Notes: generated from the sequence alone by a model not told the origin. A stretch of 64,000 nt of DNA from Mesobacillus subterraneus (GCF_003937825.1 NZ_RSFW01000009.1:62001-126000); one strand, 5' to 3'. Positions 1 through 9,998 are shown, counted from the first letter of the stretch. Numbers and translations: made by a program.

Positions 1-739
1 CCTCGACAGCGACTCGGCGTTCTTCATCGACAATGTCTTCAAGCTTGCGGAAATCGGCATCATCCTTGATGGTCAGGCCAATGGTAAGAGGCCCGTCCAG
101 CGGCGGCCCGTCACCCTGGGCCTTCTCCGCTTCCTTCTTCTGCATTTCGATCATCGCCATCAGGCCGCGTTCCTGGTCTTCTTTTTCTTTCGCCTTCATG
201 AATTTTTCATATTCATCAGAAGCGCCTTCCTCACTGACAACCGTATCAATGGTCAGCATAGGAAAACCGAAACTTTGATAGATTTCTGCGATAACGGCTC
301 CATACTTCCTTTTAAGAGCAAGCCCTTCGGCTTCGTTCCGGGCCGTTAAAACCAGTTTTGTCCCCTGGACTTTGGGAACTTGTTCATCCAATAGTTTTAG
401 CAGCGGAGGAGCAATACCATCAATTTCTTTGATGCATGCCTTCCAGTAATCGAGGATTTCCTGTTCACTGATAGCCTGCTCAAGCACCCTTACTGTATGT
501 GATATGGTCGCAATATGCGAAAAAGTATGTTCAAGCTTGCCTACGAATGCGCTATAGACCTGGCAAGGAATGATTTTTTTAAACTGGAAAAAGAAATGCC
601 ATTTCCTTGCCTGTTTTTCAATCACAACCCTGTCAATTTCAGCGTTTTGAAAATGAGTGATAATCGCATCATCCGTTAACTGCAGCTGTTGCAGCAGGAG
701 CTGGAACCTCTCTTTTTTACCCAAAGAAAGATCACCCAT
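1..739 (-). CDS. polC: DNA polymerase III PolC, N-terminal part (truncated by window edge)
   Basis: Replicative Gram-positive DNA polymerase III alpha subunit with built-in proofreading exonuclease. Only about 246 N-terminal codons are inside the window; the polymerase and exonuclease domains lie beyond base 1. The visible part matches the Bacillus PolC N-terminus: an opening stretch with LLQQL and WHFFFQFK, a central APPLLKLL segment, a charged EKEDQER helix, and the start of the OB-fold region with DEERRVAVE. Start ATG is at 739-737, preceded by GGGAGAG at good spacing. It lies downstream of proS, separated by a stem-loop terminator, and a TATAAT box with extended TG lies about 90 nt upstream. 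Identity rests on recalled similarity and on the proS-polC order typical of Bacillus. Confidence 0.93.
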   Translation of the reverse strand, partial: MGDLSLGKKERFQLLLQQLQLTDDAIITHFQNAEIDRVVIEKQARKWHFFFQFKKIIPCQVYSAFVGKLEHTFSHIATISHTVRVLEQAISEQEILDYWKACIKEIDGIAPPLLKLLDEQVPKVQGTKLVLTARNEAEGLALKRKYGAVIAEIYQSFGFPMLTIDTVVSEEGASDEYEKFMKAKEKEDQERGLMAMIEMQKKEAEKAQGDGPPLDGPLTIGLTIKDDADFRKLEDIVDEERRVAVE

Positions 740-825
740 GGTTATTTCTCTCCCATCTAAAAAGCTTATATTCTATCTATCGGACATTTGTGCCCGTTTA
801 AATTACGTGTTTAATAGCAAAGGTT

Positions 826-834
826 ATTATAACA
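826..834 (-). promoter_or_regulatory. Probable polC promoter (extended -10)
   Basis: On the minus strand a perfect TATAAT (826-831) is preceded by TG one base upstream, an extended -10 box. No convincing -35 is seen at 16-18 bp. It sits about 87 nt before the polC start and after the proS terminator, so polC is likely transcribed at least partly on its own. The interval 740-1027 holds no other feature that I can see. Confidence 0.5.
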
Positions 835-990
835 TAAAATGCCTGTCCCGTTAGCGGTGTTTGATATTTCCATCTCAGGTTGTAATTATTTCAGTCATAT
901 CTCTAAACATGCCTTCTTCCTAATTTAACTCAGTTCCTTTAGCCGTGGGAATCAAACTTGTGCTTTAACTGTGATTATAAAACTCCCCAT

Positions 991-1022
991 AAAAAAAGCG
1001 GATCCTGTCACAGGACCCGCCG
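991..1022 (-). terminator. Terminator after proS
   Basis: Minus-strand hairpin GCGGGTCCTG / CAGGATCCGC with a three-base loop, followed by a run of seven T. It starts only a few bases after the proS stop codon, a classic intrinsic terminator. Confidence 0.9.
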
Positions 1023-1027
1023 TTTGA

Positions 1028-2731
1028 TTATAGTTCTTGCAATATATTCTTCAAAGCAGCCGCAAGATCGTCTTTGTGCACTTCCTGCATTTCGCCATTT
1101 TTACGGATTTTGACTTCGACGATGCCTTCGCTTGCTTTCTTCCCTACAGTGACTCTCACTGGCAATCCGATCAGGTCGGAATCGGCGAATTTCACGCCTG
1201 GGCGCTCCTGACGGTCATCCAGCAGCACTTCCATTCCTGCAGCCTGCAGGCTGGAATAGAGCTCTTCCGCCAGTTCTTTCTGAGCGCTGTCCTTCATGTT
1301 CACCGCAATCAGATGAAGATCGAATGGTGAGATATTTGTAGGCCATACCAGGCCATTTTCATCATTGAATTGTTCAGCAACAGCAGCCATTGTGCGGGAA
1401 ACGCCAATTCCGTAACAGCCCATGATCATTGGCTGTGTCCTGCCGTTCTCATCAAGGAAAACAGCATTCATAGCTTCACTGTACCTGGTACCAAGCTTGA
1501 AGACATGTCCGACTTCAATGCCTTTGGCAAAAACAATGGTTCCTTCTCCGTCTGGAGATGGGTCTCCCTCTTTGATAAAACGTAAATCTGCATAAGCATT
1601 TACCTTGAAGTCACGTTCTGGATTCACATTTTTGTAGTGATAATCCTCTTCGTTTGCTCCGCATACTCCATTGACGATTGCTTCCACAGCATGGTCAGCG
1701 ATTACTTCAACCTTCTCCACTCCGATCGGTCCAAGTGAACCTACAGTGCATCCAAGAATTTCTTTAGTTGTATTGGCATCGGCAAGTTCGACCGAAGAAG
1801 CCTCTAAATAGTTCTTAAGCTTAATGTCGTTTACCTCGTGGTCACCGCGGACCAATACCAGTACATGGCGGTCATCCACTGCAAACAAAAGGGATTTGAT
1901 GCAATCCTTATCTTCTGCCTGAAGGAAAGAAGAAACTTCTTCGATTGTCTTTTTGTTTTCCGTGTGGACTTTTTCAAGTTCCATTGCAGATGCGCTGCTC
2001 TTTTCATACACAGCAGTGACGGGTGCCATTTCTATATTTGCTGCATAGTTCGACGTATCTGAGTATGCAATCGTATCTTCACCGATGTCGGAAAGGACCA
2101 TGAATTCATGTGTGTCTTTACCGCCCATCGCGCCTGAGTCTGCAATGACAGCCCGGAAATTAAGCCCGCAACGTCTGAAAACATTGGAGTACGCCTGGAA
2201 GATACGCTCGTACACTTCATCAAGACTTTCTTTAGTCGCATGGAATGAATAAGCATCCTTCATGATGAATTCCCGTCCACGCAAGAGTCCGAACCTTGGA
2301 CGTTTTTCATCACGGAATTTCGTTTGGATTTGGTAAAGTGTCAAAGGAAGGCGTTTGTAGGATTTCACTTCATCCCTTACCAGGCTTGTGATGACCTCTT
2401 CATGGGTTGCACCGAGAGCGAATTCCCGATCATGCCTGTCCCTCAGCCTCATCAATTCAGGACCGTAAGAATACCAGCGGCCTGACTCCTGCCATAACTC
2501 CGCTTGCTGCAGCGCAGGCATGAAAAGCTCTGAGGCTCCTGCGTTATTCATTTCTTCCCTGATAATCGCTTCAACTTTCTGCAGGACTTTGCGCCCTAAA
2601 GGCATATATGTATAAACCCCGCTCGCATTCTGGCGGATGAATCCTGCCCGCAGCAGCAGCTGATGGCTTTTCACTTCTGCATCCGATGGTACTTCTCTTA
2701 AAGTAGGAATAAGCGACATACTTTGCTTCAT
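1028..2731 (-). CDS. proS: Prolyl-tRNA synthetase (bacterial type with editing domain)
   Basis: Charges tRNA-Pro with proline in the cytoplasm. The class II aminoacyl-tRNA synthetase motifs are visible: motif 1 near YMPLGRKV (about residue 40-50), motif 2 around [13 protein letters not shown] (about 135-150), and motif 3 in GCYGIGVSR (about 435-445). Between motifs 2 and 3 lies the ~180-residue insertion that hydrolyses mischarged Ala-tRNA-Pro, followed by the C-terminal anticodon-binding domain. Start chosen at the ATG at 2731 (MKQSMSL...): the upstream ATG at 2746 overlaps the GAGGTG ribosome site, which is well spaced only for the second ATG. This gives 567 residues, close to the 564 of B. 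subtilis. Last gene of the dxr-rseP-proS set. Confidence 0.97.
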   Translation of the reverse strand: MKQSMSLIPTLREVPSDAEVKSHQLLLRAGFIRQNASGVYTYMPLGRKVLQKVEAIIREEMNNAGASELFMPALQQAELWQESGRWYSYGPELMRLRDRHDREFALGATHEEVITSLVRDEVKSYKRLPLTLYQIQTKFRDEKRPRFGLLRGREFIMKDAYSFHATKESLDEVYERIFQAYSNVFRRCGLNFRAVIADSGAMGGKDTHEFMVLSDIGEDTIAYSDTSNYAANIEMAPVTAVYEKSSASAMELEKVHTENKKTIEEVSSFLQAEDKDCIKSLLFAVDDRHVLVLVRGDHEVNDIKLKNYLEASSVELADANTTKEILGCTVGSLGPIGVEKVEVIADHAVEAIVNGVCGANEEDYHYKNVNPERDFKVNAYADLRFIKEGDPSPDGEGTIVFAKGIEVGHVFKLGTRYSEAMNAVFLDENGRTQPMIMGCYGIGVSRTMAAVAEQFNDENGLVWPTNISPFDLHLIAVNMKDSAQKELAEELYSSLQAAGMEVLLDDRQERPGVKFADSDLIGLPVRVTVGKKASEGIVEVKIRKNGEMQEVHKDDLAAALKNILQEL

Positions 2732-2777
2732 TGATTTACACCTCATTAGGAATTAAAAATAGTTTCATGGGTATTGC

Positions 2778-2812
2778 AAAAAAATGGTCCTGCCCGGAGT
2801 GACCGGGCAGGA
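2778..2812 (-). terminator. Terminator between rseP and proS
   Basis: A 10-bp perfect stem TCCTGCCCGG / CCGGGCAGGA on the minus strand, followed by ACC and a run of seven T, just after the rseP stop. It should end or attenuate rseP transcripts, so proS may need readthrough or its own promoter. Confidence 0.85.
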
Positions 2813-2835
2813 GGATTTGATAAGTGTCATAGGAT

Positions 2836-4098
2836 TTATAAAAAGAATCTTTGGATGTCGTTCCATGTGACCACAAGCATCAACAGCATCAATAGTGCAA
2901 AACCGATGAAGTGGACCATTCCTTCTTTTTGCTTGTCGATCGGCTTGCCTCGCAAAGCTTCGACTGCAAAGAAGGTAAGTCTTCCGCCATCGAGTGCCGG
3001 GAATGGCAGGAGGTTCATGATTCCAAGGTTGATGCTAAGGATCGCCGCCCATTTCATGAGATAGAAGATACCGGATTTAGCAACAGTATCTGTAGAGACA
3101 TAAATCCCGACAGGACCGGACAGGGCATCGATGGAGAATTGGCCTGTCAGCAGTTTACCGAGCATCGAAAAGATTTCTGTTGTCCAGAAATATGTTTCCT
3201 TTACCCCATAGCTTATGGATTTCAAGGGTGATTTTTCAACCGGATTGTATACGCCGATCAGGCCGATTTTTTCACCTTCTACATCCTGCACAGCAGGAGT
3301 CACCGGAATTTCTATGGTTTCACCAGCACGTACAATCGAGAAATCAAGTTCATTTCCCGGGTTTTTGCGAATGATCTCCACAACATCCTGCCAGCTTGAC
3401 ACTTCAGACCCTTCGATGCTGTTAACGATATCGCCTTCCTTAAGGCCAGATTTCAGCGCACTTCCATCTGGCGTCAGCTTGCCCAATACAGGTTCATTGG
3501 ACGGAATGCCCTGGAACAGCGCCAAAATGATGAAGATGACCATCGCAAGCAGGAAGTTCATCATCGGGCCGGCAAAAATGGCCATCGTTCTTTGACCCAG
3601 TGTTTTAGAAGCAAACTGCCTGTCATAAGGAGCAATTTGCGTTTCAACACCATTTTCAACCAGCACGGCCGTTTTGCTGATAGGGAAGGAAACGAGCTGG
3701 CTGTCATCTTCCCCTTCCTCGTAGCCTTTGATGAAAAGTTCTCGTTCAATATCCGCTTTCTCTACTTCAATGATCCGGGCATTAGGGAACTTTTCCTTAT
3801 TGTTAAGGATAATTTTAGAAACCTGGTCATCACCGTTAAAAATAAGACCTACCCGATGACCTGGTTTAATTTCAATCATTTCCGGGTCTTCGCCCGCCAT
3901 TCTTACAAAACCGCCGATTGGCAGCAGGCGAACCGTATAGGTTGTTTCGTTCCGCTTATGAGAGAAGACCTTGGGCCCGAAGCCAATGGCAAACTCGCGG
4001 CAGAGAATGCCCGCTCTCTTTGCGAAAATCAGATGTCCTAGTTCATGGAAGAAAACCAGGGCACCAAATATGACGATAAAGGCAATAACTGTATTCAA
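2836..4098 (-). CDS. rseP: Site-2 intramembrane zinc metalloprotease RseP/RasP
   Basis: Membrane-embedded protease that cuts substrates within the bilayer after a site-1 cut. In Bacillus the orthologue RasP cleaves anti-sigma factor RsiW, FtsL and remnant signal peptides. The first membrane helix carries the zinc motif HELGH at residues 18-22. A PDZ domain lies in the middle (about 190-280, with GLKEGDIVNSIEG), and the second catalytic motif NLLPFPALDGG is near residue 360-370, followed by two more membrane segments. Length 420 fits the family (B. subtilis 422). The start codon is TTG at 4098, supported by AAAGGTGG about 9 nt upstream. It lies 131 nt downstream of dxr. Confidence 0.96.
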   Translation of the reverse strand: MNTVIAFIVIFGALVFFHELGHLIFAKRAGILCREFAIGFGPKVFSHKRNETTYTVRLLPIGGFVRMAGEDPEMIEIKPGHRVGLIFNGDDQVSKIILNNKEKFPNARIIEVEKADIERELFIKGYEEGEDDSQLVSFPISKTAVLVENGVETQIAPYDRQFASKTLGQRTMAIFAGPMMNFLLAMVIFIILALFQGIPSNEPVLGKLTPDGSALKSGLKEGDIVNSIEGSEVSSWQDVVEIIRKNPGNELDFSIVRAGETIEIPVTPAVQDVEGEKIGLIGVYNPVEKSPLKSISYGVKETYFWTTEIFSMLGKLLTGQFSIDALSGPVGIYVSTDTVAKSGIFYLMKWAAILSINLGIMNLLPFPALDGGRLTFFAVEALRGKPIDKQKEGMVHFIGFALLMLLMLVVTWNDIQRFFL

Positions 4099-4229
4099 AT
4101 TATCTAACCACCTTTGTTAAGGATACGAATCGACTTTACTAACCCAAGTAACAATCAGGTTTATGAAGACATTGTGTTTGGCAGACGCTTTACTATTACG
4201 TGCAACTCAAATGAGTATCCAAAACACCG

Positions 4230-5372
4230 TTATAGCAGAGAATCCACAAAGCTTCTTGTTTCCTTATCCACTTCTTGAATGGTTTCAAGGTCAGGATTGT
4301 CTATGATGCTGTGTTGGTCCATTGCACTTTCTATTAAGTCCTCTATTTGCAGGAAAGTGATTCTGTCTTCCAAAAAGGCAGCTACTGCTGCTTCATTCGC
4401 AGCATTCATGACTGCCGGCAGCGTGCCTCCAGCCTGGCCGGCTTCATAGGCAAACTTCAGGCAGCGGAAACGGTCAAAATCCATCTCCTGAAAGTGCAGT
4501 TTTCCGATTTCCGCCAGATTCAGCCTTTTGCCGGACACGAGCGGAAGCCTGTCTGGGTATGTAAGAGCATATTGGATTGGCACTTTCATATCAGGAGTAC
4601 CCAGTTGGGCTATGATGCTTGTGTCATGGAATTCAACCATTGAATGGATGATGCTTTCACGGTGCAGCAATACAGATATCTGGTCATACGGCAGGCCGAA
4701 CAGCCAGTGCGCCTCAATTACCTCCAGCCCTTTGTTCATCATCGTAGCCGAATCGATGGTAATCTTAGCTCCCATTGACCAGTTCGGGTGGTTCAAAGCG
4801 TCTGCCTTGGTAACCCCCTGGAGCTCATCTCTCGTCCGATCCCTGAAGCTGCCTCCTGAAGCTGTCAGGATCAGGCGTTCTATATTTTTTTCATGTTCAC
4901 CCTGCAGCGCCTGGAATATCGCAGAATGCTCACTATCAACTGGAAGGACTGGCACATTTTGATTCCTGGCGGCCTCCATGACTATATGCCCTGCAGTCAC
5001 GAGGGTTTCTTTATTAGCGATGGCAATGGTCTTCCCAGCACGGATCGCCTCAAGCGTGGGACGCAAACCCACGCTCCCCAGCACAGCGTTGACAAGGATG
5101 TCCGATTCGGCAAAAACTGCCGCCTCTTCAAGGCCTTCAAGGCCATGAGAGATCTTCACACCTGGAAACTCAGTCTTCAACCGTTCCGCATCCGCCTTTT
5201 CCTGGACAGATACGAACTCAGGCTTGAACTCGCCGATTATCTTTCTGGTAAGTTCAACATTTTTACCGGATGACATCGAAACCAGTTTGAATTGTTCCGG
5301 ATGCTCCCTGATTACATCAAGGGTTTGGATCCCTATTGATCCTGTAGCGCCTAACAAGCTGATTTTCTTCAC
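4230..5372 (-). CDS. dxr: 1-deoxy-D-xylulose 5-phosphate reductoisomerase
   Basis: Second step of the MEP isoprenoid pathway: NADPH-dependent conversion of DXP to MEP. The N-terminal NADPH site GATGSIG lies at residues 7-13 of the chosen start. The metal and substrate residues are in [11 protein letters not shown] (about 145-155) and in the flexible loop segment [10 protein letters not shown] with [11 protein letters not shown]. The start is taken as GTG at 5372 (MKKISLLG), because AGGAG ends 8 nt upstream; the in-frame GTG at 5381 lies inside that ribosome site. This yields 380 residues. It follows uppS and cdsA, grouping isoprenoid precursor supply with undecaprenyl-phosphate and CDP-diacylglycerol synthesis. 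Confidence 0.96.
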   Translation of the reverse strand: MKKISLLGATGSIGIQTLDVIREHPEQFKLVSMSSGKNVELTRKIIGEFKPEFVSVQEKADAERLKTEFPGVKISHGLEGLEEAAVFAESDILVNAVLGSVGLRPTLEAIRAGKTIAIANKETLVTAGHIVMEAARNQNVPVLPVDSEHSAIFQALQGEHEKNIERLILTASGGSFRDRTRDELQGVTKADALNHPNWSMGAKITIDSATMMNKGLEVIEAHWLFGLPYDQISVLLHRESIIHSMVEFHDTSIIAQLGTPDMKVPIQYALTYPDRLPLVSGKRLNLAEIGKLHFQEMDFDRFRCLKFAYEAGQAGGTLPAVMNAANEAAVAAFLEDRITFLQIEDLIESAMDQHSIIDNPDLETIQEVDKETRSFVDSLL

Positions 5373-5456
5373 AAAGTTCACTCCTAAATATCTACAACGG
5401 GAAAGGAAGTACCCGGTAAGTTCAACTTCTATCGTAGTCAGAAATCTTATCCAAGA

Positions 5457-6245
5457 TTAGAGCAAATGGAAAAGATGGATTAACGGCCAGACAAACAGCA
5501 GGCTGTCAAATCGGTCGAGCATGCCCCCATGACCTGGAAGAATGTTCCCTGAATCCTTCACATTGTAATAGCGTTTCAAGGCAGATTCGACAAGGTCGCC
5601 AATCTGGCCAAACACAGACAGGAATGCAGTTGCAGTTAGCAGAACCAATGCAGAAACATTCATATCCGCAAAAACACTGAACAGTGAGGCCACGACAAGT
5701 GCGGACAAAACGCCGCCAAAAAACCCCTCTGTTGTTTTGTTCGGGCTGATTTCGGGCCATAGCTTGTGTTTGCCAAATGCCCGTCCGATAAAATAAGCTC
5801 CGGAATCAGTTGCCCAAATAATAAATAAAGAATAAAAAACATACGTAAGGTTAGCTTCCCTTGTTTCAATGAAGAAATAGAAGCCAAGTCCTACATATAA
5901 AGTTGACATGATCGAGAATGCAACATCCTCAAACGTGAATCGATTCTTCGTGATGACCGTATAGGTCAAGAATAATAACAAACCCAGAAAGAATAGCTCC
6001 AGTTTTGTATAATCCAATTGCTCAAGCCAGCTGCTGTATTGGTCAGGGATCATAAAAATCCATAATAATAATAATGATATGATTCCCGGTACTGAAAACA
6101 GTTGGATTTTTTTCATCTTCAGCGCTTCATACAACGCGATGGAAGCGATCAAATATACCATCAGGGTAAATGGCCAGCCTCCGAAAATTACGATTGGAAG
6201 AAAAACAGCTGCTGCAACGACTGCTGTAATGATTCTTTGCTTCAT
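5457..6245 (-). CDS. cdsA: Phosphatidate cytidylyltransferase (CDP-diglyceride synthase)
   Basis: Makes CDP-diacylglycerol from phosphatidic acid and CTP, the common precursor of bacterial phospholipids, in the cytoplasmic membrane. The 262-residue sequence is almost entirely hydrophobic with about eight membrane segments. It ends in the family signature region GHGGMLDRFDSLLF (about 238-251), preceded by a conserved DSGAYFIGRAFGKHKLWPE-like loop (about 147-165) that carries the catalytic acidic and basic residues. ATG start with AAGGTG upstream, 19 nt after uppS, so the two are probably co-transcribed. Confidence 0.96.
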   Translation of the reverse strand: MKQRIITAVVAAAVFLPIVIFGGWPFTLMVYLIASIALYEALKMKKIQLFSVPGIISLLLLWIFMIPDQYSSWLEQLDYTKLELFFLGLLLFLTYTVITKNRFTFEDVAFSIMSTLYVGLGFYFFIETREANLTYVFYSLFIIWATDSGAYFIGRAFGKHKLWPEISPNKTTEGFFGGVLSALVVASLFSVFADMNVSALVLLTATAFLSVFGQIGDLVESALKRYYNVKDSGNILPGHGGMLDRFDSLLFVWPLIHLFHLL

Positions 6246-6264
6246 CTAATTATTCACACCTTTT

Positions 6265-7041
6265 TTAAACTCCTCCAAAACGCCTCTGGCGGCCTTGGAA
6301 TGCTTCAATCGCTTCGACAAAATGCTCCTCGTTGAAATCTGGCCAAAGTACATCTGTGAACCAGAACTCCGTGTAAGCCAATTGCCAAAGCATAAAATTG
6401 CTCAATCGGATTTCTCCGCTCGTCCTGATCAACAAGTCAGGATCCTTAAAATCCTTCGTCATCAAGTATGATGAAAAAGCTTCTTCCGTTAAGTCATTTT
6501 CACTCATTATACCACTTTTGACATCTTTCAAGACCTGTCTGACGCCATCCAGGATTTCCGCCCTGCTTCCATAATTGAGGGCAAAGTTCAAAGTGAGACC
6601 GGTATTATCCTTTGTCTCTTCCATCGCTTTACCCACAGCCTTTTGTGTATGCTCCGGCAGTTTATCCATGTATCCAATCATTTCAACACGGACATTCTCT
6701 TCAATTAACTCTGGAAGGAATGTTCCCAGAAACTCTTCCGGCAGCTTCATGAGAAAATCCACTTCCATTTTAGGACGTTTCCAATTTTCAGTTGAAAATG
6801 CATAAACAGTAAGAGTATTGACCCCTAGTTCATTAGCCAGCCTGGTTATTTTCCGGACAACCTTCATGCCTTCGTGATGGCCGGCAACCCTTGGCAAAGC
6901 GCGCTTTTTTGCCCAGCGTCCGTTCCCATCCATGATGATGGCTATATGAGAAGGCACTTCATGCTCTTTGATTTGAAGCACCCGCTCCCGGAGGCCGGAA
7001 GGATTTTGATCCTTCTTCCACGGATTCATTTTATTTAACAT
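6265..7041 (-). CDS. uppS: Undecaprenyl diphosphate synthase (isoprenyl transferase)
   Basis: Cis-prenyltransferase that adds eight isopentenyl units to farnesyl diphosphate to make the C55 lipid carrier for peptidoglycan and teichoic acids. The signature IIMDGNGRWAK is at residues 35-45 with catalytic Asp38; the downstream HHEGMK and the C-terminal DLLIRTSGE are also family hallmarks. Length 258 matches Bacillus orthologues. The ATG at 7041 has GGGGGAG about 8 nt upstream. That ATG overlaps, as TAATG, the stop of a coding-like frame in the leader (see 7041-7217). cdsA follows after 19 nt. Confidence 0.97.
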   Translation of the reverse strand: MLNKMNPWKKDQNPSGLRERVLQIKEHEVPSHIAIIMDGNGRWAKKRALPRVAGHHEGMKVVRKITRLANELGVNTLTVYAFSTENWKRPKMEVDFLMKLPEEFLGTFLPELIEENVRVEMIGYMDKLPEHTQKAVGKAMEETKDNTGLTLNFALNYGSRAEILDGVRQVLKDVKSGIMSENDLTEEAFSSYLMTKDFKDPDLLIRTSGEIRLSNFMLWQLAYTEFWFTDVLWPDFNEEHFVEAIEAFQGRQRRFGGV

Positions 7042-7217
7042 TAGGACAGCTCCCCCAAAAGATAATCTTTAGCTCCGATTAGAAACGCAAAAGCCTGTAC
7101 TGAAGGTCCCTTGCGGCAGGCCGCTTGATAGGCAGTAACAGCCTGGCTCTGTGGCTGGTTTGCTAGAAGAGCTCCATAAGCATAAACCCTGCTTTCTTCT
7201 GTGCTTCCCGCTTGCCA
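7041..7217 (-). other. Coding-like open frame without a clear start, in the uppS leader
   Basis: A 58-codon stop-free frame on the minus strand ends at TAA 7043-7041, overlapping the uppS ATG by two bases. Its translation looks protein-like, with AYGALLANQPQ, AVTAYQAAC and FLIGAKDYLLGELS, but it has no ATG, GTG or TTG with a ribosome site at its upstream end, where it is closed by a TAG. It could be a decayed gene, a small gene expressed by frameshift, or a non-coding repeat whose RNA sequence is constrained. I do not recognise the family and infer no function. Confidence 0.3.
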
Positions 7218-7448
7218 CTATCATACCAAAAAAGAAAAAAGATATCTCTATAAATGGATGGTTTTAAGATGAAAGGGTCTTCTGCCAGCCTTCTCCGTCC
7301 TGTTCCATACGGATGATCTTTATATAAAGACTATGTTCATTATAAGGAAAACAGAATATAAGAACCACCATTAATATATTCTATCATTCCCGCCCTTATC
7401 GTAAACTTGCTATTTGAGGCAAAAGCGCATTTCCTTGTTATGTATAGA
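7218..7448 (-). other. Intergenic leader between frr and uppS
   Basis: This stretch and the frame before it form an unusually long gap between frr and uppS. The minus strand has a perfect TATAAT at 7339-7344 with only a poor -35, a possible uppS promoter giving a leader of about 290 nt. A 14-codon ATG frame (7264-7308) has no ribosome site and is probably chance. I see no clear riboswitch or T-box. Confidence 0.35.
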
Positions 7449-7477
7449 GAAAAAACCCCCTGGAAAACAGAGGGCTT
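7449..7477 (-). terminator. Terminator after frr
   Basis: Minus-strand stem GCCCTCTG / CAGGGGG (one G-T pair) with a TTTTC loop, followed by TTTTTT. It lies about 40 nt downstream of the frr stop and ends the pyrH-frr unit. Confidence 0.85.
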
Positions 7478-7515
7478 TCGATGTTCACCACTTCTAGAAG
7501 GAATTCTATACAGAA

Positions 7516-8073
7516 TTACACTTCCATGATTTCTTTTTCTTTGTCTTTCGTAATCTGATCGATTTTTGCGATATGCTCGTCTGTAAGCTTTTGAATATCA
7601 TCAGAATATCCACGCAGATCGTCTTCTGTGATTTCACCGTTTTTCTCAAGCTTTTTCAAATCTTCATTGCCATCGCGGCGAATATTGCGGATTGCGACTT
7701 TCGCTTCTTCGGCTTCTTTTTTCACAAGTTTTGCAAGTTCCTTGCGTCGTTCCTCAGTCAGTTGAGGAATCGCAATACGAATTACAGACCCATCGTTTGA
7801 AGGGTTCAATCCCAGATCAGACTTAAGGATTGCTTTTTCAATTTCGCCAAGAATGGTCTTGTCGTAAGGCTGGATTACCAAAAGACGTGCTTCCGGCACT
7901 GAAATACCAGCTAATTGGTTGACAGGAGTAGGCGCACCATAATAATCCACCTGCACTCTGTCTAAAAGAGATGCACTTGCCCTTCCTGCACGGATGCTTG
8001 CAAGTTCACGAGTATAAGCCTGGATCGCTTTCGTCATTCTTTCCTTCGCATTAGCAATAGCTTGTTTTGGCAT
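7516..8073 (-). CDS. frr: Ribosome recycling factor
   Basis: Works with EF-G to split the post-termination ribosome so subunits can be reused. The 185-residue protein has the typical tRNA-shaped two-domain sequence: an N-terminal helix with [13 protein letters not shown] (about 28-40), the small beta-rich domain with [16 protein letters not shown] (about 52-68), then long helices with [13 protein letters not shown] (about 133-145). The ATG overlaps the pyrH stop as TAATG and its ribosome site AGGGGG lies within the last pyrH codons, so translation is coupled to pyrH. Confidence 0.98.
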   Translation of the reverse strand: MPKQAIANAKERMTKAIQAYTRELASIRAGRASASLLDRVQVDYYGAPTPVNQLAGISVPEARLLVIQPYDKTILGEIEKAILKSDLGLNPSNDGSVIRIAIPQLTEERRKELAKLVKKEAEEAKVAIRNIRRDGNEDLKKLEKNGEITEDDLRGYSDDIQKLTDEHIAKIDQITKDKEKEIMEV

Positions 8074-8798
8074 TAGTTTTTCCCCCTCACAATTGTTCCG
8101 ATTGTTTCGCCCAATACTGCTCGTTTAATATTACCTTTTTCCATAATAGAGAATACAATTAACGGGATATCATTGTCCATACACAGGGATGAAGCTGTGG
8201 AATCCATTACCGCAAGGCCTTCCTTCAGCACATCAAGGTATGAAAGTTCTTCGTACTTTGTCGCATTCTTGTCAACCCGCGGATCTGCCGAGTAAACTCC
8301 ATCGACATTGTTCTTCGCCATCAGAATGACGTCCGCTTCGATTTCTGCCGCACGCAATGCAGCAGTAGTGTCAGTCGAGAAGTATGGATTGCCAGTACCT
8401 GCGGCAAATATAACCACGCGTTTTTTTTCGAGGTGCCTGATTGCCCTTCTTCTTATGTAAGGTTCTGCAACCTGGCGCATTTCTATGGAAGTTTGAACCC
8501 TTGTCTCGATTCCCGCTTGTTCCAGGCTGTCCTGCAATGACAGGGAGTTCATGACGGTCGCGAGCATGCCCATATAGTCTGCAGTCGCTCTGTCCATTCC
8601 CATCTCTTCGCCGATTTTGCCTCGCCAGATATTTCCGCCGCCAACTACAACCGCGACTTCAACATCAAGCTCTGCAATCTCTTTTACCTGGTCTGCAACA
8701 TTCTTGATGACCGACGGATTGATGCCAAAACCTTGTTCCCCGGCTAAAGCTTCTCCACTTAACTTTAAAACAACTCTTTTGTATTTTGGGCTCGTCAT
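8073..8798 (-). CDS. pyrH: UMP kinase
   Basis: Phosphorylates UMP to UDP with ATP in pyrimidine nucleotide synthesis. The amino-acid-kinase fold is evident: KLSGEAL at residues 12-18 binds ATP phosphates, [10 protein letters not shown] (about 50-59) is the glycine-rich substrate loop, and [11 protein letters not shown] (about 142-152) and [12 protein letters not shown] (about 163-174) complete the active site. Length 241 matches bacterial UMP kinases, which are hexameric and GTP-activated. The gene lies between tsf and frr, the standard Bacillus order, after a stem-loop that ends tsf transcripts. Confidence 0.98.
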   Translation of the reverse strand: MTSPKYKRVVLKLSGEALAGEQGFGINPSVIKNVADQVKEIAELDVEVAVVVGGGNIWRGKIGEEMGMDRATADYMGMLATVMNSLSLQDSLEQAGIETRVQTSIEMRQVAEPYIRRRAIRHLEKKRVVIFAAGTGNPYFSTDTTAALRAAEIEADVILMAKNNVDGVYSADPRVDKNATKYEELSYLDVLKEGLAVMDSTASSLCMDNDIPLIVFSIMEKGNIKRAVLGETIGTIVRGKN

Positions 8799-8890
8799 AA
8801 GGGTACCTCCATATGTATATTAAGGCTTGCTTATCGCTTCAGATCCAGGTCCTGGAACCGAAGCGAAAGAGCCTGCAAAAAGCTATGTCC

Positions 8891-8919
8891 AAAAACAGGG
8901 AACACAAAGTGTTCCCTGC
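8891..8919 (-). terminator. Terminator after tsf
   Basis: Minus-strand perfect 10-bp stem CAGGGAACAC / GTGTTCCCTG with a TTT loop and TTTTT tail, between the tsf stop and the pyrH start. Confidence 0.88.
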
Positions 8920-8940
8920 AATTACCTATGCTGATGATGA

Positions 8941-9825
8941 TTACTTCTTGTTTACTTGGTTCATTACTTCCTCAGCAAAGTTATCTTCACGCTTTTCGAT
9001 GCCTTCGCCTACTTCGTAACGAGTGAAACCGCGAAGAGTTCCGCCTTTTGATTCAACGAATTGGCGTACTTTCTGGTCAGGGTTCTTAACGAATGCCTGG
9101 TCAAGTACACAAACATCTTCGAAATATTTGCTTAGGCGGCCTTCAACCATTTTCGCAACGATGTTTTCAGGCTTGCCTTCGTTAAGAGCTTGCTGAGTAA
9201 GGATTTGGCGCTCGTGCTCAACTTCTTCTTGAGAAACTTCATCACGAGAAACATATTTAGGGTTCAATGCAGCGATGTGCATGGAAACGTCTTTAGCTGC
9301 TGCTTCATCAGTTGTTCCTTCAAGAACAGAAAGCACGCCGATGCGACCACCCATGTGAAGGTATGCACCGAATGCATCGTTATCAGTCTTAGTTTTCACT
9401 TCAAAGCGGCGAAGTGAAAGCTTCTCACCGATTTTAGCAATTGCATTATTGATGCGTGTTTCCACTGTATCGCCATTTTCCATTGTTTGAGCGTTAGCTT
9501 CTTCAACAGTTGCTGGCTTGTTCTTTAGAAGGTGCTCAGCGATTTCCTTAACAAGTACCTGGAAGCCTTCGTTCTTTGCAACGAAATCTGTTTCAGAGTT
9601 TACTTCAAGAAGTACAGCCTCATTGCCTTCAGCAAGGATGTAAGTTGTACCTTCAGCAGCGATGCGGTCAGCTTTTTTAGCTGCTTTCGCAATTCCTTTT
9701 TCACGAAGGAAATCGATCGCCTGGTCCATATCACCATTTGTTTCCTGAAGTGCTTTTTTGCAATCCATCATACCTGCGCCAGTTTTTTCACGCAATTCTT
9801 TAACCATTTGTGCAGTAATTGCCAT
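8941..9825 (-). CDS. tsf: Translation elongation factor Ts
   Basis: Guanine nucleotide exchange factor that regenerates EF-Tu-GTP. The N-terminal UBA-like domain has [16 protein letters not shown] (about 10-25). The core carries the EF-Tu contact motif TDFVAKN near residues 78-84. Length 294 agrees with Bacillus (293). The ATG follows AGGAGG. It is downstream of rpsB with a partial terminator in between, so tsf levels are probably set by readthrough of the rpsB transcript. Codon use is that of a highly expressed gene (for example GCA, GAA and AAC rich). Confidence 0.98.
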   Translation of the reverse strand: MAITAQMVKELREKTGAGMMDCKKALQETNGDMDQAIDFLREKGIAKAAKKADRIAAEGTTYILAEGNEAVLLEVNSETDFVAKNEGFQVLVKEIAEHLLKNKPATVEEANAQTMENGDTVETRINNAIAKIGEKLSLRRFEVKTKTDNDAFGAYLHMGGRIGVLSVLEGTTDEAAAKDVSMHIAALNPKYVSRDEVSQEEVEHERQILTQQALNEGKPENIVAKMVEGRLSKYFEDVCVLDQAFVKNPDQKVRQFVESKGGTLRGFTRYEVGEGIEKREDNFAEEVMNQVNKK

Positions 9826-9953
9826 AATGAAATTCCTCCTAAGATCTTGGTTATATGTAACTATACTTTATTTTAACTTGATTTCGCCAATATAAACCTT
9901 GACATGTTTTACATTACATCGGCTTTAAAGGTAGGATCTGTCAGCCATGTCTT

Positions 9954-9990
9954 AAAAAAAGGTGATAAAGGGGCTTCCCTATATCACCTT
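9954..9990 (-). terminator. Attenuator between rpsB and tsf
   Basis: Minus-strand stem AAGGTGATA / TATCACCTT extended by AGGG / CCCT-type pairing, followed by seven T. It starts within 10 nt of the rpsB stop and has no obvious promoter after it, so it probably lowers tsf relative to rpsB rather than ending the operon. Confidence 0.8.
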
Positions 9991-9998
9991 ATTTCAAA

